Part shown: one piece after another, positions 9,118-19,379 of the stretch
How the letters are laid out: every line of letters starts with the position of its first letter
Numbering within the stretch: position 1 is the stretch's first letter
Assembly (NCBI GenBank): GCA_913778495.1
Contig: CAJYVD010000034.1
Location: 213,500-277,499, forward strand
Direction of reading: 5' to 3'
DNA from: an uncultured Pantoea sp.
Lineage (GTDB): Bacteria; Pseudomonadota; Gammaproteobacteria; Enterobacterales; Enterobacteriaceae
DNA length: 64,000 nt
Program-made: the position numbers and the translations under genes
Notes under the pieces: generated by a model
What the model was told of the DNA's origin: nothing
The model's input: only the letters and a program-made list of their open reading frames with translations
Databases searched by the model: none

Positions 9118-9561
9118 TTAGCAGCCGCACGCCGCGCCCGCGCGCGGCGACGGCCATTCACCCGGAGCACTGCCCCCTGCCAGCGGATGCCCGTCACGCT
9201 TCCAAAAATCTAGCCCGCCGATCAGCTCTTTGACCTGGAAGCCCAGCGAAGCCAGTTTGAGTGCGGCCTTGGTGGAGCCATTACAGCCGATTCCGTCACA
9301 GTAGGTGATATAGACCTTGTCGGGATCGAGTGCGGCAACCGTGGCGGCGTTCATGGTGCGGTGGGGAAACGAGATCGCGCCGCAAATGTGTCCGCGCTGA
9401 TAGGCTTCGCTGGCGCGCGCATCGATCACCACGATCTCCGTCACGCCTTGCGCCAAATCCTCTGCCACATCCCAGGCATCGGCGTAATGGGCCAGTTTTT
9501 GCTCAAGCCATGCAACGCTCTGCGCGGCGCTGGTGGGGGGAAAATGTAATACCGATGACAT
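9118..9561 (-). CDS. Rhodanese-like domain protein
   Basis: A 147-residue single-domain rhodanese. The domain spans about residues 14-130, with VVIDARASEAYQRGHICGAISFPH, the usual substrate-loop preamble, and the active-site loop starting at C88 (YITYCDGIGCNGSTKAALKL); a second cysteine C93 lies in the loop, and C145 and C147 end the protein in GAACGC. It has no signal peptide, so it is cytoplasmic and probably transfers sulfane sulfur or acts as a thiol-handling enzyme. An AGGAG precedes the ATG. It is divergent from a MocR regulator across a palindrome, which makes it the likely target of that regulator. Confidence 0.88.
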   Translation of the reverse strand: MSSVLHFPPTSAAQSVAWLEQKLAHYADAWDVAEDLAQGVTEIVVIDARASEAYQRGHICGAISFPHRTMNAATVAALDPDKVYITYCDGIGCNGSTKAALKLASLGFQVKELIGGLDFWKRDGHPLAGGSAPGEWPSPRAGAACGC

Positions 9562-9596
9562 AACGCGCTCCTGCTGTGAATTTCCTGCAGTTTACG

Positions 9597-9647
9597 GCAA
9601 AGTGGTCTGCTGAAAGAGACCACTTTGCGCGGCGTAATAAGACCACA
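9597..9647. promoter_or_regulatory. Candidate MocR operator between rhodanese and regulator
   Basis: A perfect 12-bp inverted repeat, GCAAAGTGGTCT (9597-9608) and AGACCACTTTGC (9617-9628), separated by 8 nt, lies in the 86-bp divergent gap. A third half-site, AGACCACA, occurs at 9640-9647 directly against the regulator ATG. Direct plus inverted half-sites in such a gap fit autoregulation and control of both genes by the MocR protein; this is inference. Confidence 0.65.
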
Positions 9648-11081
9648 ATGACTCACTCCTTATTGTCCCTTTTTCATCAGCAGACCGGCGGGGGGCGGCG
9701 GGCGCGTTTGTGCCGCACGCTGCGTCAGGCCATTGTGAGCGGTCATCTGCGCCACGGGCAACGATTGCCGTCCAGCCGTCAGCTGGCCCTCGATTTAGCG
9801 CTGTCGCGCGTGACGGTAGAGGCGGCGTACGCACAGTTGGAAAGCGAAGGTTATCTTCAACGGCACGCCGGGCGCGGCACCTTTGTGCTGATTGACGTCG
9901 TGCCGCCGACGCCAGCGCGGCTGCCGCAGCCTGCTCCGGCGTTTTCGCGGCGCGGTCAACAGGTGCTGGACACCGGCGGCTGTCAGGATCCGCCGTTTCC
10001 CCACGCTTTTGCTGCGGGCTCGCCCGAACTGCGCGCCTTTCCCCACGCGCAGTGGCAGCGCATCAGCCATCAAGTGCAGCGCACGCTGGGCAGTCGTGCA
10101 ATGGGCTACGGCGATCCGCTGGGCTATGCGCCGCTGCGCCAGGCGGTGGCTAATTACCTTGCGCTCGCGCGCGGCGTGCGCTGCAGCGCAGAACAGATTG
10201 TGATTCTCACCAGCTCACAACAGGCGCTACAGCTGCTGGCCATGCTGTTTCTGGACAGCGGTGACAGCGTATGGCTGGAAGAGCCCGGCTATCCGGGCGC
10301 GCGTAACGCCTTTGTAGCAGCGGGTGCAACCTGTCGGGCGATGCCGCTGGACGGCGAAGGCGCGGTGCCGCTCGAGGGCAGCGCAAAGCTGGTGTATTTG
10401 ACGCCGGGACATCACTATCCCAGCGGCACGGCGATGAGCCTTGCGCGCCGCCTGCAGTGGCTTAATTGGGCGCAGCAGCAGCAAAGCTGGCTGATTGAAG
10501 ACGATTACAACGGCGAGTTTCATTTTGATGAGCGCCCTGCCCCCGCGCTGCAAAGTCTGCGGGTTGAGAGCCGGGTGATCTGTCTGGGCACCTTTTCGAA
10601 AACGCTGTTTCCGTCGCTGCGGCTGGCATGGATGGTACTGCCCACGGCGCTGGTGGCACCGCTGGGGCGCGCGCGCAGCGTGATGGACGGGCACAGCGCG
10701 CTGCTGCCACAGGCGGTGACCGCCGAGTTTTTGCAGCAGGGCTACTTTGCCAGCCATCTGCGCTTGATGCGCCAGCTTTATCACAGCCGACGTGACCGTT
10801 TACTGCAGGAGCTCAACACGCGCCTGCAACCGTGGCTGACGCCGATGCCCAGCGCGGGCGGGCTGCAATTAACCGTGATACTCAACCAAGGTGATGAGGC
10901 GCGTTTGACGCAGCTGGCGCAGGAAAGTGGGCTAGTACTGCCGCGTTTATCACCGCTCTACAGCGGATCGGTGCGTCAATCAGGCTGGATACTGGGCTTT
11001 GCCGCGCTGACGCCGGGCGAAATCACGCGCGCCTGCGACACACTGGCAAAGCTACTTGCGCGCGTGCTACCCAGCGCATAA
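9648..11081 (+). CDS. MocR-family (GntR/aminotransferase fusion) transcriptional regulator
   Basis: A 477-residue fusion regulator. Residues about 10-78 form a GntR winged helix (GQRLPSSRQLALDLALSRVT, then EGYLQRHAGRGTFV), joined by a linker to a fold-type-I aminotransferase-like domain (about 115-470) that binds PLP as effector sensor; the PLP lysine is in CLGTFSKTLFPSLRLAW, with YGDPLGYAPLRQAV and LIEDDYNGEF also typical. Such proteins (PdxR, GabR, TauR) usually control a divergent gene, here the rhodanese. The ATG at 9648 gives the normal length; the open frame from 9576 runs through the palindrome. The regulated pathway is unknown. Confidence 0.9.
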   Translation: MTHSLLSLFHQQTGGGRRARLCRTLRQAIVSGHLRHGQRLPSSRQLALDLALSRVTVEAAYAQLESEGYLQRHAGRGTFVLIDVVPPTPARLPQPAPAFSRRGQQVLDTGGCQDPPFPHAFAAGSPELRAFPHAQWQRISHQVQRTLGSRAMGYGDPLGYAPLRQAVANYLALARGVRCSAEQIVILTSSQQALQLLAMLFLDSGDSVWLEEPGYPGARNAFVAAGATCRAMPLDGEGAVPLEGSAKLVYLTPGHHYPSGTAMSLARRLQWLNWAQQQQSWLIEDDYNGEFHFDERPAPALQSLRVESRVICLGTFSKTLFPSLRLAWMVLPTALVAPLGRARSVMDGHSALLPQAVTAEFLQQGYFASHLRLMRQLYHSRRDRLLQELNTRLQPWLTPMPSAGGLQLTVILNQGDEARLTQLAQESGLVLPRLSPLYSGSVRQSGWILGFAALTPGEITRACDTLAKLLARVLPSA

Positions 11082-11105
11082 AAAAAGGGCCGGATTAACC
11101 GGCCC
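11080..11105 (-). terminator. Terminator of fabB (shared with MocR gene)
   Basis: GGGCCGG (11087-11093) pairs with CCGGCCC (11099-11105); on the minus strand it is followed by a run of seven T (11086-11080). It lies between the convergent ends of the MocR gene and fabB and is oriented best for fabB. Confidence 0.8.
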
Positions 11106-11125
11106 TCAGAGAGATGTTCGGCGTA

Positions 11126-12346
11126 TTACGCCTGATATTTACGCATGGTCAGCGTGGCGTTGGTGCCGCCAAAGCCGAAGCTGTTGGACATCACCGTCGT
11201 CAGCGCTTTCTCCGTTGGCTGGGTGACAATGTTCAGACCTTTGCCCGCTTCATCCAGCTCTTCCACGTTGATACTTGGCGCGATAAAGCCGTGCTCCAGC
11301 ATCAGCAGCGTATAAATCGCTTCCTGCACGCCCGCCGCACCCAGCGAGTGGCCGGTCATGGCTTTGGTGGCTGACAGGTAAGGTGAGTTGTCACCAAACA
11401 CTTCGCGAATGGCGCCGAGTTCTTTAACGTCGCCCACCGGCGTGGAGGTGCCGTGCGTATTAAGATAGTCGATTGGCGTGTCGACGCCGTGCATCGCCAT
11501 TTTCATGCAGCGCACCGCGCCTTCACCGGAAGGTGCCACCATATCGGCGCCGTCAGAGGTGGCGCCGTAGCCGACGATCTCAGCATAGATATGCGCACCG
11601 CGCGCCAGCGCGTGCTCCAGCTCTTCCACGACAACCATGCCGCCGCCGCCCGCGATCACAAAGCCGTCACGGTTAGCGTCGTAAGTACGTGAAGCCTTTT
11701 CTGGCGTCTCGTTGTATTTGGTAGAAAGCGCGCCCATGGCGTCAAACTCACAGGCCATTTCCCACGTCAGTTCTTCACCGCCGCCCGCAAACACCACGTC
11801 CTGCTTACCAAGCTGAATCTGTTCAACCGCGTTACCGATGCAGTGCGCAGATGTCGCACAGGCGGAGCTGATGGAGTAGTTCACGCCGTGGATTTTGAAC
11901 GGCGTGGCCAGGCAGGCAGACACGCCTGATGCCATCGCTTTCGTTACCACGTACGGACCCACACCTTTTAAACCACGCGGGCCGCGCATCGCATCTGCGC
12001 CAAAGACCTGAAAACGAGGAGAACCGCCGCCGGAGCCCGCGATCAGGCCAACGCGCGGGTTGTTCTGATACTGCTCATCGGTCAGGCCGGAATCTTTTAC
12101 CGCTTCTTCCATCGACAGGTACGCGTAAATTGACGCATCACTCATGAAACGTACAATTTTGCGATCGATAAGCCCGGCGGTATCCAGCTTGACGTTACCC
12201 CACACGTGGCTGCGCATTCCGGCTTCTTTCATCTCTTCAGAGAAAGTGATGCCAGAACGGCCTTCACGCAGAGAGGCCAGCACTTCCTGCTGGTTATTAC
12301 CAATACTGGAAACGATACCCAGGCCAGTAATCACTGCACGTTTCAT
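11126..12346 (-). CDS. fabB: 3-oxoacyl-[acyl-carrier-protein] synthase I
   Basis: FabB (KAS I) condenses malonyl-ACP with acyl-ACP and is needed for the elongation steps of unsaturated fatty acid synthesis. The 406 residues match E. coli length exactly. The catalytic triad is visible: cysteine in [14 protein letters not shown] (about 163), histidines in [11 protein letters not shown] (about 298) and [12 protein letters not shown] (about 333), plus the C-terminal [12 protein letters not shown] glycine loop. Upstream lies a FabR palindrome placed between probable -35 and -10 boxes, and a FadR-like site. Divergent from mnmC. Confidence 0.97.
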   Translation of the reverse strand: MKRAVITGLGIVSSIGNNQQEVLASLREGRSGITFSEEMKEAGMRSHVWGNVKLDTAGLIDRKIVRFMSDASIYAYLSMEEAVKDSGLTDEQYQNNPRVGLIAGSGGGSPRFQVFGADAMRGPRGLKGVGPYVVTKAMASGVSACLATPFKIHGVNYSISSACATSAHCIGNAVEQIQLGKQDVVFAGGGEELTWEMACEFDAMGALSTKYNETPEKASRTYDANRDGFVIAGGGGMVVVEELEHALARGAHIYAEIVGYGATSDGADMVAPSGEGAVRCMKMAMHGVDTPIDYLNTHGTSTPVGDVKELGAIREVFGDNSPYLSATKAMTGHSLGAAGVQEAIYTLLMLEHGFIAPSINVEELDEAGKGLNIVTQPTEKALTTVMSNSFGFGGTNATLTMRKYQA

Positions 12347-12380
12347 TCAATAGTCCTCAATTACCCATCTTTTGGAATGA

Positions 12381-12425
12381 CGTGCACTCTAGCGTACAGT
12401 TGTACGCCGAACAAGTCCGATCAGC
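12381..12425 (-). promoter_or_regulatory. fabB promoter with FabR operator and FadR-like site
   Basis: The perfect palindrome GCGTACA-GT-TGTACGC occupies 12392-12407, the known FabR target type. On the minus strand it fills most of the 17-bp spacer between TTGTTC (-35) and TAGAGT (-10), so FabR binding would block RNA polymerase. Just upstream, AACAAGTCCGATCAGC (12410-12425) resembles the FadR activator site of E. coli fabB. The FabR call is strong, the FadR call weaker. Confidence 0.75.
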
Positions 12426-12502
12426 CATTTCCTTTTGTAAATTTGCGTCATGTGACGGCACTCGCTAAAATCGCGCCACTGCCTGAAAAATGAGCCTTTC
12501 CC

Positions 12503-14512
12503 GTGACCGCATCCGCCATCAAACACGCCCAACTGACCTGGAACGATCAGGGTACACCTGTTTCCCGAGCGTTCGACGATGTCTATTTCTCAAACGATAA
12601 CGGGCTTGAAGAGACGCGCTATGTGTTCCTTGATGGCAACCAGATTCCGGCGCGCTTTGCTCATCACCCGCGCGATCTGTTTATCGTTGCCGAGAGCGGC
12701 TTTGGCACGGGTCTCAACTTTCTTACGCTGTGGCAGGCATTTGATGATTATTGCGCACAGCATCCACAAGCGACGCTACAGCGACTGCACTTTATTAGCT
12801 GTGAGAAATTCCCTCTCACGCGCAGCGACCTTGCTGCCGCCCATGCGCACTGGCCTGAGCTGGCGCCGTGGGCTGAGCCGCTGCAACAGCAGTGGCCCGA
12901 GGCCCTGCCGGGCTGCCAGCGCCTGCTGTTTAATGGCGGCAAAATCACCCTCGATCTGTGGTTTGGGGATATTAACGTCTTAATTGACACCTTTGATGAC
13001 AGCCTGAACCGTCAGGTAGACGCATGGTTTCTTGACGGTTTTGCGCCGGCAAAAAATCCCGATATGTGGACACCCGCCCTGTTCAGCGCCATGGCGCGGC
13101 TGGCGCGGCCAGAGGGCACGTTAGCGACCTTTACCTCTGCGGGTTTTGTTCGCCGCGGCCTGCAAGACGCCGGTTTTGACGTGATGAAGCGCAAAGGCTT
13201 TGGCCGCAAGCGTGAAATGCTGGTTGGCACCTTGCGCGCCGCCCCGCCGCTGCCGCACAGCCAGCCTTGGTATGCACGTCCGCAGGCGCAGACGCGCGAC
13301 GTGGCGCTGATTGGCGGCGGCTTGGCCAGCGCGATGCTGGCGCTGGCGCTGCTGCGCCGCGGCTGGAACGTCACCCTCTATTGCGCCGATGACGCCCCCG
13401 CGCTAGGTGCCTCCGGCAACCGCCAGGGTGCACTTTACCCGCTGTTAAATCAGCACGACCCGGCGCTGGCCACCTTCTTCCCTGCCGCCTTTTCGTTTGC
13501 ACGTCGTCTTTATGAAACGCTGCCGGTGATGTTTGAGCACAGCTGGAGCGGCGTGCTACAGCTGGGTTGGGACGATAAAAGCCGCCACAAAATAGCGCAA
13601 ATGCTGAACATGGATCTGCCCTCTGGCATTGCGTGCGCCGTGACGCCCGCCGAGGCAGAGGCGCTTGCGGGGGTGCCGCTGGGTCACGGCGGTGTTTTCT
13701 ACCCGCGCGGCGGCTGGCTTTCCCCCGCCGAACTGACCAGCAGCGTGCTTGAAGCGGCGCAGCGGCTGGGCTTGCGCCAGCACTGGCTGCATAAGCTGAC
13801 GCAGCTGGAACCGCACGACGAAGGCTGGACGCTTCACTTTTCCGCACAGCCTGACGCGGTACACGCGCAGGTGGTGCTCGCCAGCGGCCCCGCGCTGTTG
13901 GATCTGGCACAAACGCGGGCGCTGCCGGTCTATCCGGTGGCGGGTCAGGTGAGCCACGTGCCGGGTGCTCCTACGCTGGATGCGCTGCAAACCGTGCTGT
14001 GCTATGACGGCTACCTGACGCCGCGCAGCCCTCAATTCGGCACGCATTGTATTGGAGCCAGTTATCATCGTGGCGACACCGACACGGCGTTTCGCACGGA
14101 GGATCAGCAGCAAAACCGTCAGCGCCTGATCGACTGTCTGCCGCAAGCAGACTGGCCGCAGGCGGTGAGCGTGGCGGATAATGCGGCACGGGTCGGCGTG
14201 CGCTGCGCCAGTCGTGATCATCTCCCCATGAGCGGCAGCGTGCCCGATTACGACGCAACACTGCATCACTATGCCGATCTCGCGCAGCAGCGCCAGCGCG
14301 GCGCGCCCATTGCATCGGCGCCGGTTTACAGCGGATTGTTTGTGTTGGGCGCGCTGGGATCGCGCGGCATTTGCAGCGCCCCGCTGGCAGCGGAAGTGCT
14401 GGCCGCGCAGATGAGCGGCGAACCTCAACCGCTCGACGCCGCCACGCTGGCGGCGCTCAATCCAAATCGGTACTGGGTGCGGAAACTGCTGAAGGGAAAG
14501 AAAGCGGAATAA
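12503..14512 (+). CDS. mnmC: Bifunctional tRNA 5-methylaminomethyl-2-thiouridine biosynthesis protein MnmC
   Basis: MnmC completes the mnm5s2U34 wobble modification of tRNA-Lys, -Glu and -Gln: the C-terminal FAD oxidase removes the carboxymethyl group of cmnm5U and the N-terminal SAM-dependent methyltransferase methylates nm5U. The 669-residue protein shows both modules: [19 protein letters not shown] (SAM site, about 60-78) and [12 protein letters not shown], then [22 protein letters not shown] (FAD site, about 268-289) and the C-terminal [21 protein letters not shown]. The start is the GTG at 12503, which aligns with the family. Divergent from fabB as in E. coli. Confidence 0.96.
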   Translation: MTASAIKHAQLTWNDQGTPVSRAFDDVYFSNDNGLEETRYVFLDGNQIPARFAHHPRDLFIVAESGFGTGLNFLTLWQAFDDYCAQHPQATLQRLHFISCEKFPLTRSDLAAAHAHWPELAPWAEPLQQQWPEALPGCQRLLFNGGKITLDLWFGDINVLIDTFDDSLNRQVDAWFLDGFAPAKNPDMWTPALFSAMARLARPEGTLATFTSAGFVRRGLQDAGFDVMKRKGFGRKREMLVGTLRAAPPLPHSQPWYARPQAQTRDVALIGGGLASAMLALALLRRGWNVTLYCADDAPALGASGNRQGALYPLLNQHDPALATFFPAAFSFARRLYETLPVMFEHSWSGVLQLGWDDKSRHKIAQMLNMDLPSGIACAVTPAEAEALAGVPLGHGGVFYPRGGWLSPAELTSSVLEAAQRLGLRQHWLHKLTQLEPHDEGWTLHFSAQPDAVHAQVVLASGPALLDLAQTRALPVYPVAGQVSHVPGAPTLDALQTVLCYDGYLTPRSPQFGTHCIGASYHRGDTDTAFRTEDQQQNRQRLIDCLPQADWPQAVSVADNAARVGVRCASRDHLPMSGSVPDYDATLHHYADLAQQRQRGAPIASAPVYSGLFVLGALGSRGICSAPLAAEVLAAQMSGEPQPLDAATLAALNPNRYWVRKLLKGKKAE

Positions 14513-14546
14513 AGGCACTATCACGCGGCAGCCTGCGCCGCGTGGG

Positions 14547-14828
14547 TTAAGCGGTCTGACGCGCCTGCTGGAACAGATTGTCCCACATACCTACCACCAG
14601 CGCCTGATCGCGCGGAGACAACTCGCCGGCGGCGATGGCATTTTGCAAACTGTTGCTCACCTTCGCCTGCAGCGCTTCCGGCGTATGCTCGCCGCTCTGT
14701 TCAATTTCCGCAACCGCCAGCGTTAAGTGGCCGCGCAGATAGCCGCTGGCAAACAGTTCGTCGTCGCTGGCATGGTCAACCATATCGTCGATCAGCGCGA
14801 GGATGCGGGACTCGAATTCTACAATCAT
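14547..14828 (-). CDS. yfcL: YfcL family protein
   Basis: A 93-residue acidic, mostly helical cytoplasmic protein, [24 protein letters not shown] at the N-terminus, nearly identical in the first 40 residues to E. coli YfcL. The family has no assigned function. It lies 31 bp downstream of epmC on the same strand and is probably cotranscribed with it, as in E. coli; it is convergent with mnmC. Confidence 0.93.
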   Translation of the reverse strand: MIVEFESRILALIDDMVDHASDDELFASGYLRGHLTLAVAEIEQSGEHTPEALQAKVSNSLQNAIAAGELSPRDQALVVGMWDNLFQQARQTA

Positions 14829-14859
14829 CGTATTAATCCTTTAGGTGAAGGCGGGCGGA

Positions 14860-15405
14860 TCACAACGCTTCCGGCCAGGGAAAATGGGCTGCGCTCAGCG
14901 CTGGCGTGCCGTAATAGTGCTGGAGTGCCGCGATAAAACGGGCCGGGCGCGGCGGAATGCCCTGCGCCAGCCAGTGCATCACCTGCGCATGAACCTTGCG
15001 CTGAAACCCGATGCGGTCAGGTTCGCAGTCGCCTTCCAGGTTGTCGCAGCTGACATTAAACGGAAAATTGGCGGCGGCGCAGAACATCCATTCCAGCGCC
15101 TGCGGTTTAACCTCAACCGCCTCAAACTGGCTTTGCGTCTGCGCATCGCGGCCATCAGGGCAATACCAATAGCCAAAATCTACCTGCTGACGGCGCGCCT
15201 CACCGGCAATGCACCAGTGCGAAATTTCATGCAGCGCACTGGCATAAAAGCCGTGAGCAAACACAATGCGGTGCCAGGGCGAACTCTCATCAGCAGGAAG
15301 ATAGATGGGTTCGTCGTCGCCTTTAATTAGACGCGTCTGAAAGGCGTCTTTGAAGCAGCCATCAAAAATGTCGATCAGCTGCTGATAATGATGCTCAGTG
15401 CTCAT
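14860..15405 (-). CDS. epmC: Elongation factor P hydroxylase EpmC
   Basis: EpmC (YfcM) hydroxylates the modified lysine (Lys34) of elongation factor P after EpmA/EpmB add beta-lysine. The 181-residue protein has the conserved histidine/glutamate metal-site region HGFYASALHEISHWCIAG and VDFGYWYCPDGRDAQTQSQFE, matching the E. coli enzyme closely. It is followed by yfcL; yfcA lies upstream behind its own terminator. Confidence 0.95.
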   Translation of the reverse strand: MSTEHHYQQLIDIFDGCFKDAFQTRLIKGDDEPIYLPADESSPWHRIVFAHGFYASALHEISHWCIAGEARRQQVDFGYWYCPDGRDAQTQSQFEAVEVKPQALEWMFCAAANFPFNVSCDNLEGDCEPDRIGFQRKVHAQVMHWLAQGIPPRPARFIAALQHYYGTPALSAAHFPWPEAL

Positions 15406-15420
15406 AATAGTTTAATCTTT

Positions 15421-15456
15421 AAAAAAACCGGCGCCATTGTCGCACTGGCAGCCGGT
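15421..15456 (-). terminator. Terminator of yfcA
   Basis: On the minus strand ACCGGC (15456-15451) pairs with GCCGGT (15432-15427), followed by seven T (15427-15421). It sits directly after the yfcA stop. Confidence 0.8.
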
Positions 15457-15472
15457 CTTGACGAGTGTTCAA

Positions 15473-16270
15473 TTACAGCGTGGCAAACCAGGCCATGAGT
15501 TCACTGCCATGGCTGTCCCATAACAGTTTGGCGCTCATCACGGCGGATACCGTGACCACCATCGGCCGAATCAGTTTTTGTCCTCGGCTCAGCACCAGGC
15601 GTGCCCCCAACCGCGCGCCGATAAACGCGCCGATCAGCATGACAATGCCGGTGCCCCATACCACTTTGCCGCCGAACATAAAGAACAGCAGGCTGCCAAA
15701 GTTGGAGGTGAAATTCAGCACTTTCGCATGCGCCGTGGCTTTCGCAAGATTGAATCCACACAGCGTGACAAACGCCAGCGCATAAAAGGACCCTGCTCCC
15801 GGCCCAAAAAAGCCGTCGTAAAAGCCGACGCAGCCGCCGCCGACCAAGGCATACGCGAGCCCATGCAAGCGCTGTTCGCGATCCACCTCACCCAAACGCG
15901 GCATCAGCAGAAACCAGCAACCAATGGCGAGCAGCAGCAGTGGCAGCACCTGACGCAGCACGTCAGCCTGAATGTGCTGTATCAACACCGCGCCGCAGAC
16001 TGCGCCAATAAAGGTCATCGCAATATTAAGCCGCTGCTCGCGCAGGTTTACCGCACCGCGTCGCACAAAATAGAGGCTGGCAGAAAATGAACCGCCAACG
16101 GACTGTAATTTATTGGTTGCCAGCGCCTGTGCCGGGGAAAGGCCCGCCGCCAGCAGTGAGGGCACCGACAGTAATCCGCCGCCGCCCGCAATCGAATCAA
16201 TAAACGCCGCTAACACCGCAACCAGAAACAGCACGCCCAGCAGCAGTGGGCTAACAACGAACAGATCCAT
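15473..16270 (-). CDS. yfcA: TSUP/TauE-SafE family membrane transporter YfcA
   Basis: A 265-residue inner-membrane protein with about eight hydrophobic segments in two TauE/SafE repeats. The first repeat has AFIDSIAGGGGLLSVPSLLAAG and ATNKLQSVGG, the second GCVGFYDGFFGPGAGSFYALAFV, both hallmark motifs of the family, whose members move organosulfur or organic anions. Substrate unknown. It lies between mepA (upstream, 60 bp) and epmC, the E. coli order. Confidence 0.93.
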   Translation of the reverse strand: MDLFVVSPLLLGVLFLVAVLAAFIDSIAGGGGLLSVPSLLAAGLSPAQALATNKLQSVGGSFSASLYFVRRGAVNLREQRLNIAMTFIGAVCGAVLIQHIQADVLRQVLPLLLLAIGCWFLLMPRLGEVDREQRLHGLAYALVGGGCVGFYDGFFGPGAGSFYALAFVTLCGFNLAKATAHAKVLNFTSNFGSLLFFMFGGKVVWGTGIVMLIGAFIGARLGARLVLSRGQKLIRPMVVTVSAVMSAKLLWDSHGSELMAWFATL

Positions 16271-16330
16271 TCACGTCTCATTGCAATTAGTCATTACACC
16301 CACAGCGGTGCGCCAGGGTACGGGATCACC

Positions 16331-17155
16331 TTAAAGCAGGTGGCGGTCCAACAGCGCCTGGCACGACGGCGGCAGCGGCGGTGGGGCTTTTTTTATCGGG
16401 GGCTGGCTGCCCGGTTTTTTCGGCAAGAACCAGCTTTCCAGCTCCGCGCCGCAGCCATCGCCGGGCGGCGGCGGTGGCTGGTCTTCGCATTCGAGACTGT
16501 TCGCCGGACAGCGTAAACGCACGTGCATGTGCGCGCGGTGGGCAAACCACGGCCGTACTTTGTTCAGCCATGTCCGATCCTGACCCGCATCGGCACACAG
16601 CTGCTTTTTAATCGCTGGGTTAACAAAAATACGCGTCACATCAGGATCGTTGGCGGCCAGCTTTATCAGGCTATCAATTTGCGGCTGCCAATGACGCGCG
16701 ATGACCTGCTTGTCGTCCGGCGCCACCAAATCCAGCGGCTGAGGTTTGAGCAGCTGCTGCGCCGTCCAACGCGTTTGCGGCAGCTGCAGCCAGATATCCA
16801 CGTCCAGTCCGGTTTGGTGGCTCGCGTGCCCGCTGCTGAAACGCCCTCCCGCGGCCATACCCATATCGCCAATCAGCACCTGCCCCAGCTGGCGTTGATG
16901 CGCCTGCTGGCTTAGGCGTTGAATAAACGCGATGAGCGCGGGATGACCGTAATAGCGGCGCTGATCCTGCCGCATGACCTGATAGTTCGGGGCGTTGAGC
17001 GGCAGTGACTGTGCGCCCACGATGCAGCCGTTGGCGAAGCTGCCAATTGACTGCGGGCTACCGGGAATGGGCTGGTGAATTTGCTGCCACGGTGTGGCGG
17101 CCGTGGCGGCCACGCTGCCTAACAGGGCAGCAAGCGCGATAAGCTGGCGGCGCAT
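16331..17155 (-). CDS. mepA: Penicillin-insensitive murein endopeptidase MepA
   Basis: A periplasmic LAS-family zinc metallo-endopeptidase that cuts D-Ala-meso-DAP cross-links in peptidoglycan. The 274 residues match E. coli length. A signal peptide ([20 protein letters not shown]) is followed by the metal-site segments [27 protein letters not shown] (histidines and aspartate about 110-125) and [12 protein letters not shown], with conserved cysteines pairing NGCIVGA, LCADAG and GDGCGAE. The tail is proline-rich ([12 protein letters not shown]). I used the ATG at 17155, 7 bp after the aroC stop; a longer open frame overlaps aroC and is not plausible. Confidence 0.95.
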   Translation of the reverse strand: MRRQLIALAALLGSVAATAATPWQQIHQPIPGSPQSIGSFANGCIVGAQSLPLNAPNYQVMRQDQRRYYGHPALIAFIQRLSQQAHQRQLGQVLIGDMGMAAGGRFSSGHASHQTGLDVDIWLQLPQTRWTAQQLLKPQPLDLVAPDDKQVIARHWQPQIDSLIKLAANDPDVTRIFVNPAIKKQLCADAGQDRTWLNKVRPWFAHRAHMHVRLRCPANSLECEDQPPPPPGDGCGAELESWFLPKKPGSQPPIKKAPPPLPPSCQALLDRHLL

Positions 17156-17162
17156 CAGGGCG

Positions 17163-18248
17163 TTACCAGCGTGGCACGCTGCTGTTGACGTCACCGTTTT
17201 GCGCACGCTGGCGCAGCAGGTGATCCATCAACACGATCGCCATCATCGCTTCGGCAATCGGCACTGCGCGGATGCCCACGCACGGATCGTGGCGGCCTTT
17301 GGTGATCATCTCCACTTCTTCGCCGGTGCGGGTAATGGTATTGCCCGGCACGGTGATGCTGGACGTGGGCTTCATCGCCAGATTAGCGCTGATGGTTTGT
17401 CCGCTGCTGATGCCGCCAAGGATGCCGCCAGCATGATTGCTCTGGAAACCGTTGGCGCGCAGTTCGTCACGATGCTGGCTGCCCCGCTGGTTGATCACCG
17501 CGAAGCCATCGCCAATCTCCACGCCTTTTACCGCATTGATGCTCATTAGCGCATGCGCCAGATCGGCATCCAGGCGATCAAACACCGGCTCGCCTAAGCC
17601 CGGCGGAACGTTTTCCGCCATCACGGTCACTTTCGCGCCGATGGAGTCACCCTCTTTTTTCAGGGCGCGCATCAGCTCGTCCAGGGCATCCAGCTTGTCA
17701 GCATCGGGGCAGAAAAACGGGTTTTCTTCGACGATAGACCAATCTTTGAGCTCGCAGGCCACGTCGCCAATCTGCGCCAGATAGCCGCGCACCTGAATGC
17801 CGTGCTTCATGTGCAGGTATTTTTTGGCGATAGCGCCAGCGGCGACGCGCATGGCGGTTTCGCGCGCGGAAGAGCGTCCGCCGCCGCGATAGTCGCGCAG
17901 CCCATATTTCTGTTCGTAGGTGTAGTCAGCGTGACCGGGCCGGAACAGATCTTTGATCGCACCGTAATCTTGTGAGCGCTGATCGGTGTTTTCAATCAGC
18001 AAACCGATAGAGGTGCCCGTGGTGAGGCCTTCAAACACGCCGGACAAGATCTTGACCTGATCGGGCTCGCGGCGCTGCGTGGTATAGCGCGACGTGCCGG
18101 GGCGACGGCGATCGAGATCGTGCTGGATATCCGCTTCCGTCAGCGGGATACCTGGCGGCACGCCATCAACAATGCAGCCAAGCGCAATGCCATGCGACTC
18201 GCCAAAGGTGGTAACGCGAAAAACGTGTCCGATGCTGTTTCCGGCCAT
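17163..18248 (-). CDS. aroC: Chorismate synthase
   Basis: AroC converts 5-enolpyruvylshikimate-3-phosphate to chorismate with reduced FMN, the last common step to aromatic amino acids, folate and quinones. All 361 residues expected are present, with signatures [18 protein letters not shown] (about 14-31), [18 protein letters not shown] and the FMN/phosphate-binding [12 protein letters not shown]. It is followed at once by mepA and preceded by prmB, the prmB-aroC-mepA order of E. coli. Confidence 0.97.
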   Translation of the reverse strand: MAGNSIGHVFRVTTFGESHGIALGCIVDGVPPGIPLTEADIQHDLDRRRPGTSRYTTQRREPDQVKILSGVFEGLTTGTSIGLLIENTDQRSQDYGAIKDLFRPGHADYTYEQKYGLRDYRGGGRSSARETAMRVAAGAIAKKYLHMKHGIQVRGYLAQIGDVACELKDWSIVEENPFFCPDADKLDALDELMRALKKEGDSIGAKVTVMAENVPPGLGEPVFDRLDADLAHALMSINAVKGVEIGDGFAVINQRGSQHRDELRANGFQSNHAGGILGGISSGQTISANLAMKPTSSITVPGNTITRTGEEVEMITKGRHDPCVGIRAVPIAEAMMAIVLMDHLLRQRAQNGDVNSSVPRW

Positions 18249-18294
18249 GGAGATTCCTTGTTGCGATGTTGCGGGCGAACGCCCGCCCTATTTT

Positions 18295-19227
18295 TTAGTC
18301 TTTATAGAAAGAGAAATGATGCTGCGCCGCGATAATCTGCTCGCGCGTGAGCATAAACACGCCGTCCCCGCCGTTATCAAACTCCAGCCAGGTAAACGGC
18401 ACGTCAGGATACTGTTCCATCATGTGCACCATGCTGTTACCCACTTCGCAAATCAGTACGCCATGATCGCTGAGGTAATCCGGCGCACAGGCGAGAATGC
18501 GGCGCACCAGCTTAAGGCCGTCGCTCCCCGCCGCCAGACCCAGCTCAGGCTCGTGGCGATATTCGCCGGGCAGATCGTCCATATCTTCTGCATCCACGTA
18601 CGGAGGATTGGTGACGATCAGGTCATATTTCAGCTGGGGCAGCTGGCGGAACAGATCGGCGCGAATCGGTGTGACGTGGTGCAGCAAGCCGTGCGCTTCA
18701 ATGTTGTGCTCTGCCACCGCCAGCGCGTCGCTGGAGATGTCTACCGCATCCACTTCCGCGTCCGGGAACGCATACGCACAGGCGATAGCGATACAGCCAC
18801 TGCCGGTGCACATGTCGAGAATATGCTGCGGCTGCTCGGTCAGCAGGCCCGCGAAGCGGTTTTCAATCAGCTCGCCAATCGGTGAACGCGGCACCAGCAC
18901 GCGCTCATCCACAAAAAATTCGTGGCCGCAGAACCAGGCTTTGTTGGTGAGATAAGCGACCGGAATGCGCTCGTTGACGCGGCGGATAACGCGCTCAACG
19001 ACACGATGCCGTTCGCTGGCGGTCAGGCGCGCGTGGCGCATGTCTTCTGGGATATCCAGCGGCAGCCACAGCGTTGGCAGCACCAGTTGGACGGCTTCGT
19101 CCCAGGCATTGTCCGTGCCGTGACCATACCAAATACCCGCTGCCGTAAAACGGCTGACCGCCCAGCGCAGCATATCCTGAATGGTGTGCAGCTCGTTCAC
19201 TGCCTCATCGACGAAAATCTTGTCCAC
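18295..19227 (-). CDS. prmB: 50S ribosomal protein L3 glutamine methyltransferase PrmB
   Basis: PrmB methylates Gln150 of ribosomal protein L3 using SAM. The 310-residue protein has an N-terminal helical domain and a Rossmann methyltransferase domain with [20 protein letters not shown] (about 136-155) and the catalytic NPPY motif in [15 protein letters not shown] (about 205). I start at the GTG at 19227 (reading [20 protein letters not shown]), giving exactly the E. coli length; the open frame extends to 19317 without similarity. Divergent from smrB. Confidence 0.95.
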   Translation of the reverse strand: MDKIFVDEAVNELHTIQDMLRWAVSRFTAAGIWYGHGTDNAWDEAVQLVLPTLWLPLDIPEDMRHARLTASERHRVVERVIRRVNERIPVAYLTNKAWFCGHEFFVDERVLVPRSPIGELIENRFAGLLTEQPQHILDMCTGSGCIAIACAYAFPDAEVDAVDISSDALAVAEHNIEAHGLLHHVTPIRADLFRQLPQLKYDLIVTNPPYVDAEDMDDLPGEYRHEPELGLAAGSDGLKLVRRILACAPDYLSDHGVLICEVGNSMVHMMEQYPDVPFTWLEFDNGGDGVFMLTREQIIAAQHHFSFYKD

Positions 19228-19379
19228 GTAGCCCTCCGCAGGCCGTAATATCAATCGGCCGATAGTTTGCCATGAAGCCCGAAAGAATTCAGCGCAGCGA
19301 GGTGAAAAAGCTGACATTTGTTGACGCTTAGCGTTAAGGTAAGGGGCAGAATCCAGCCATTTCTGATAACTTCCAATTC

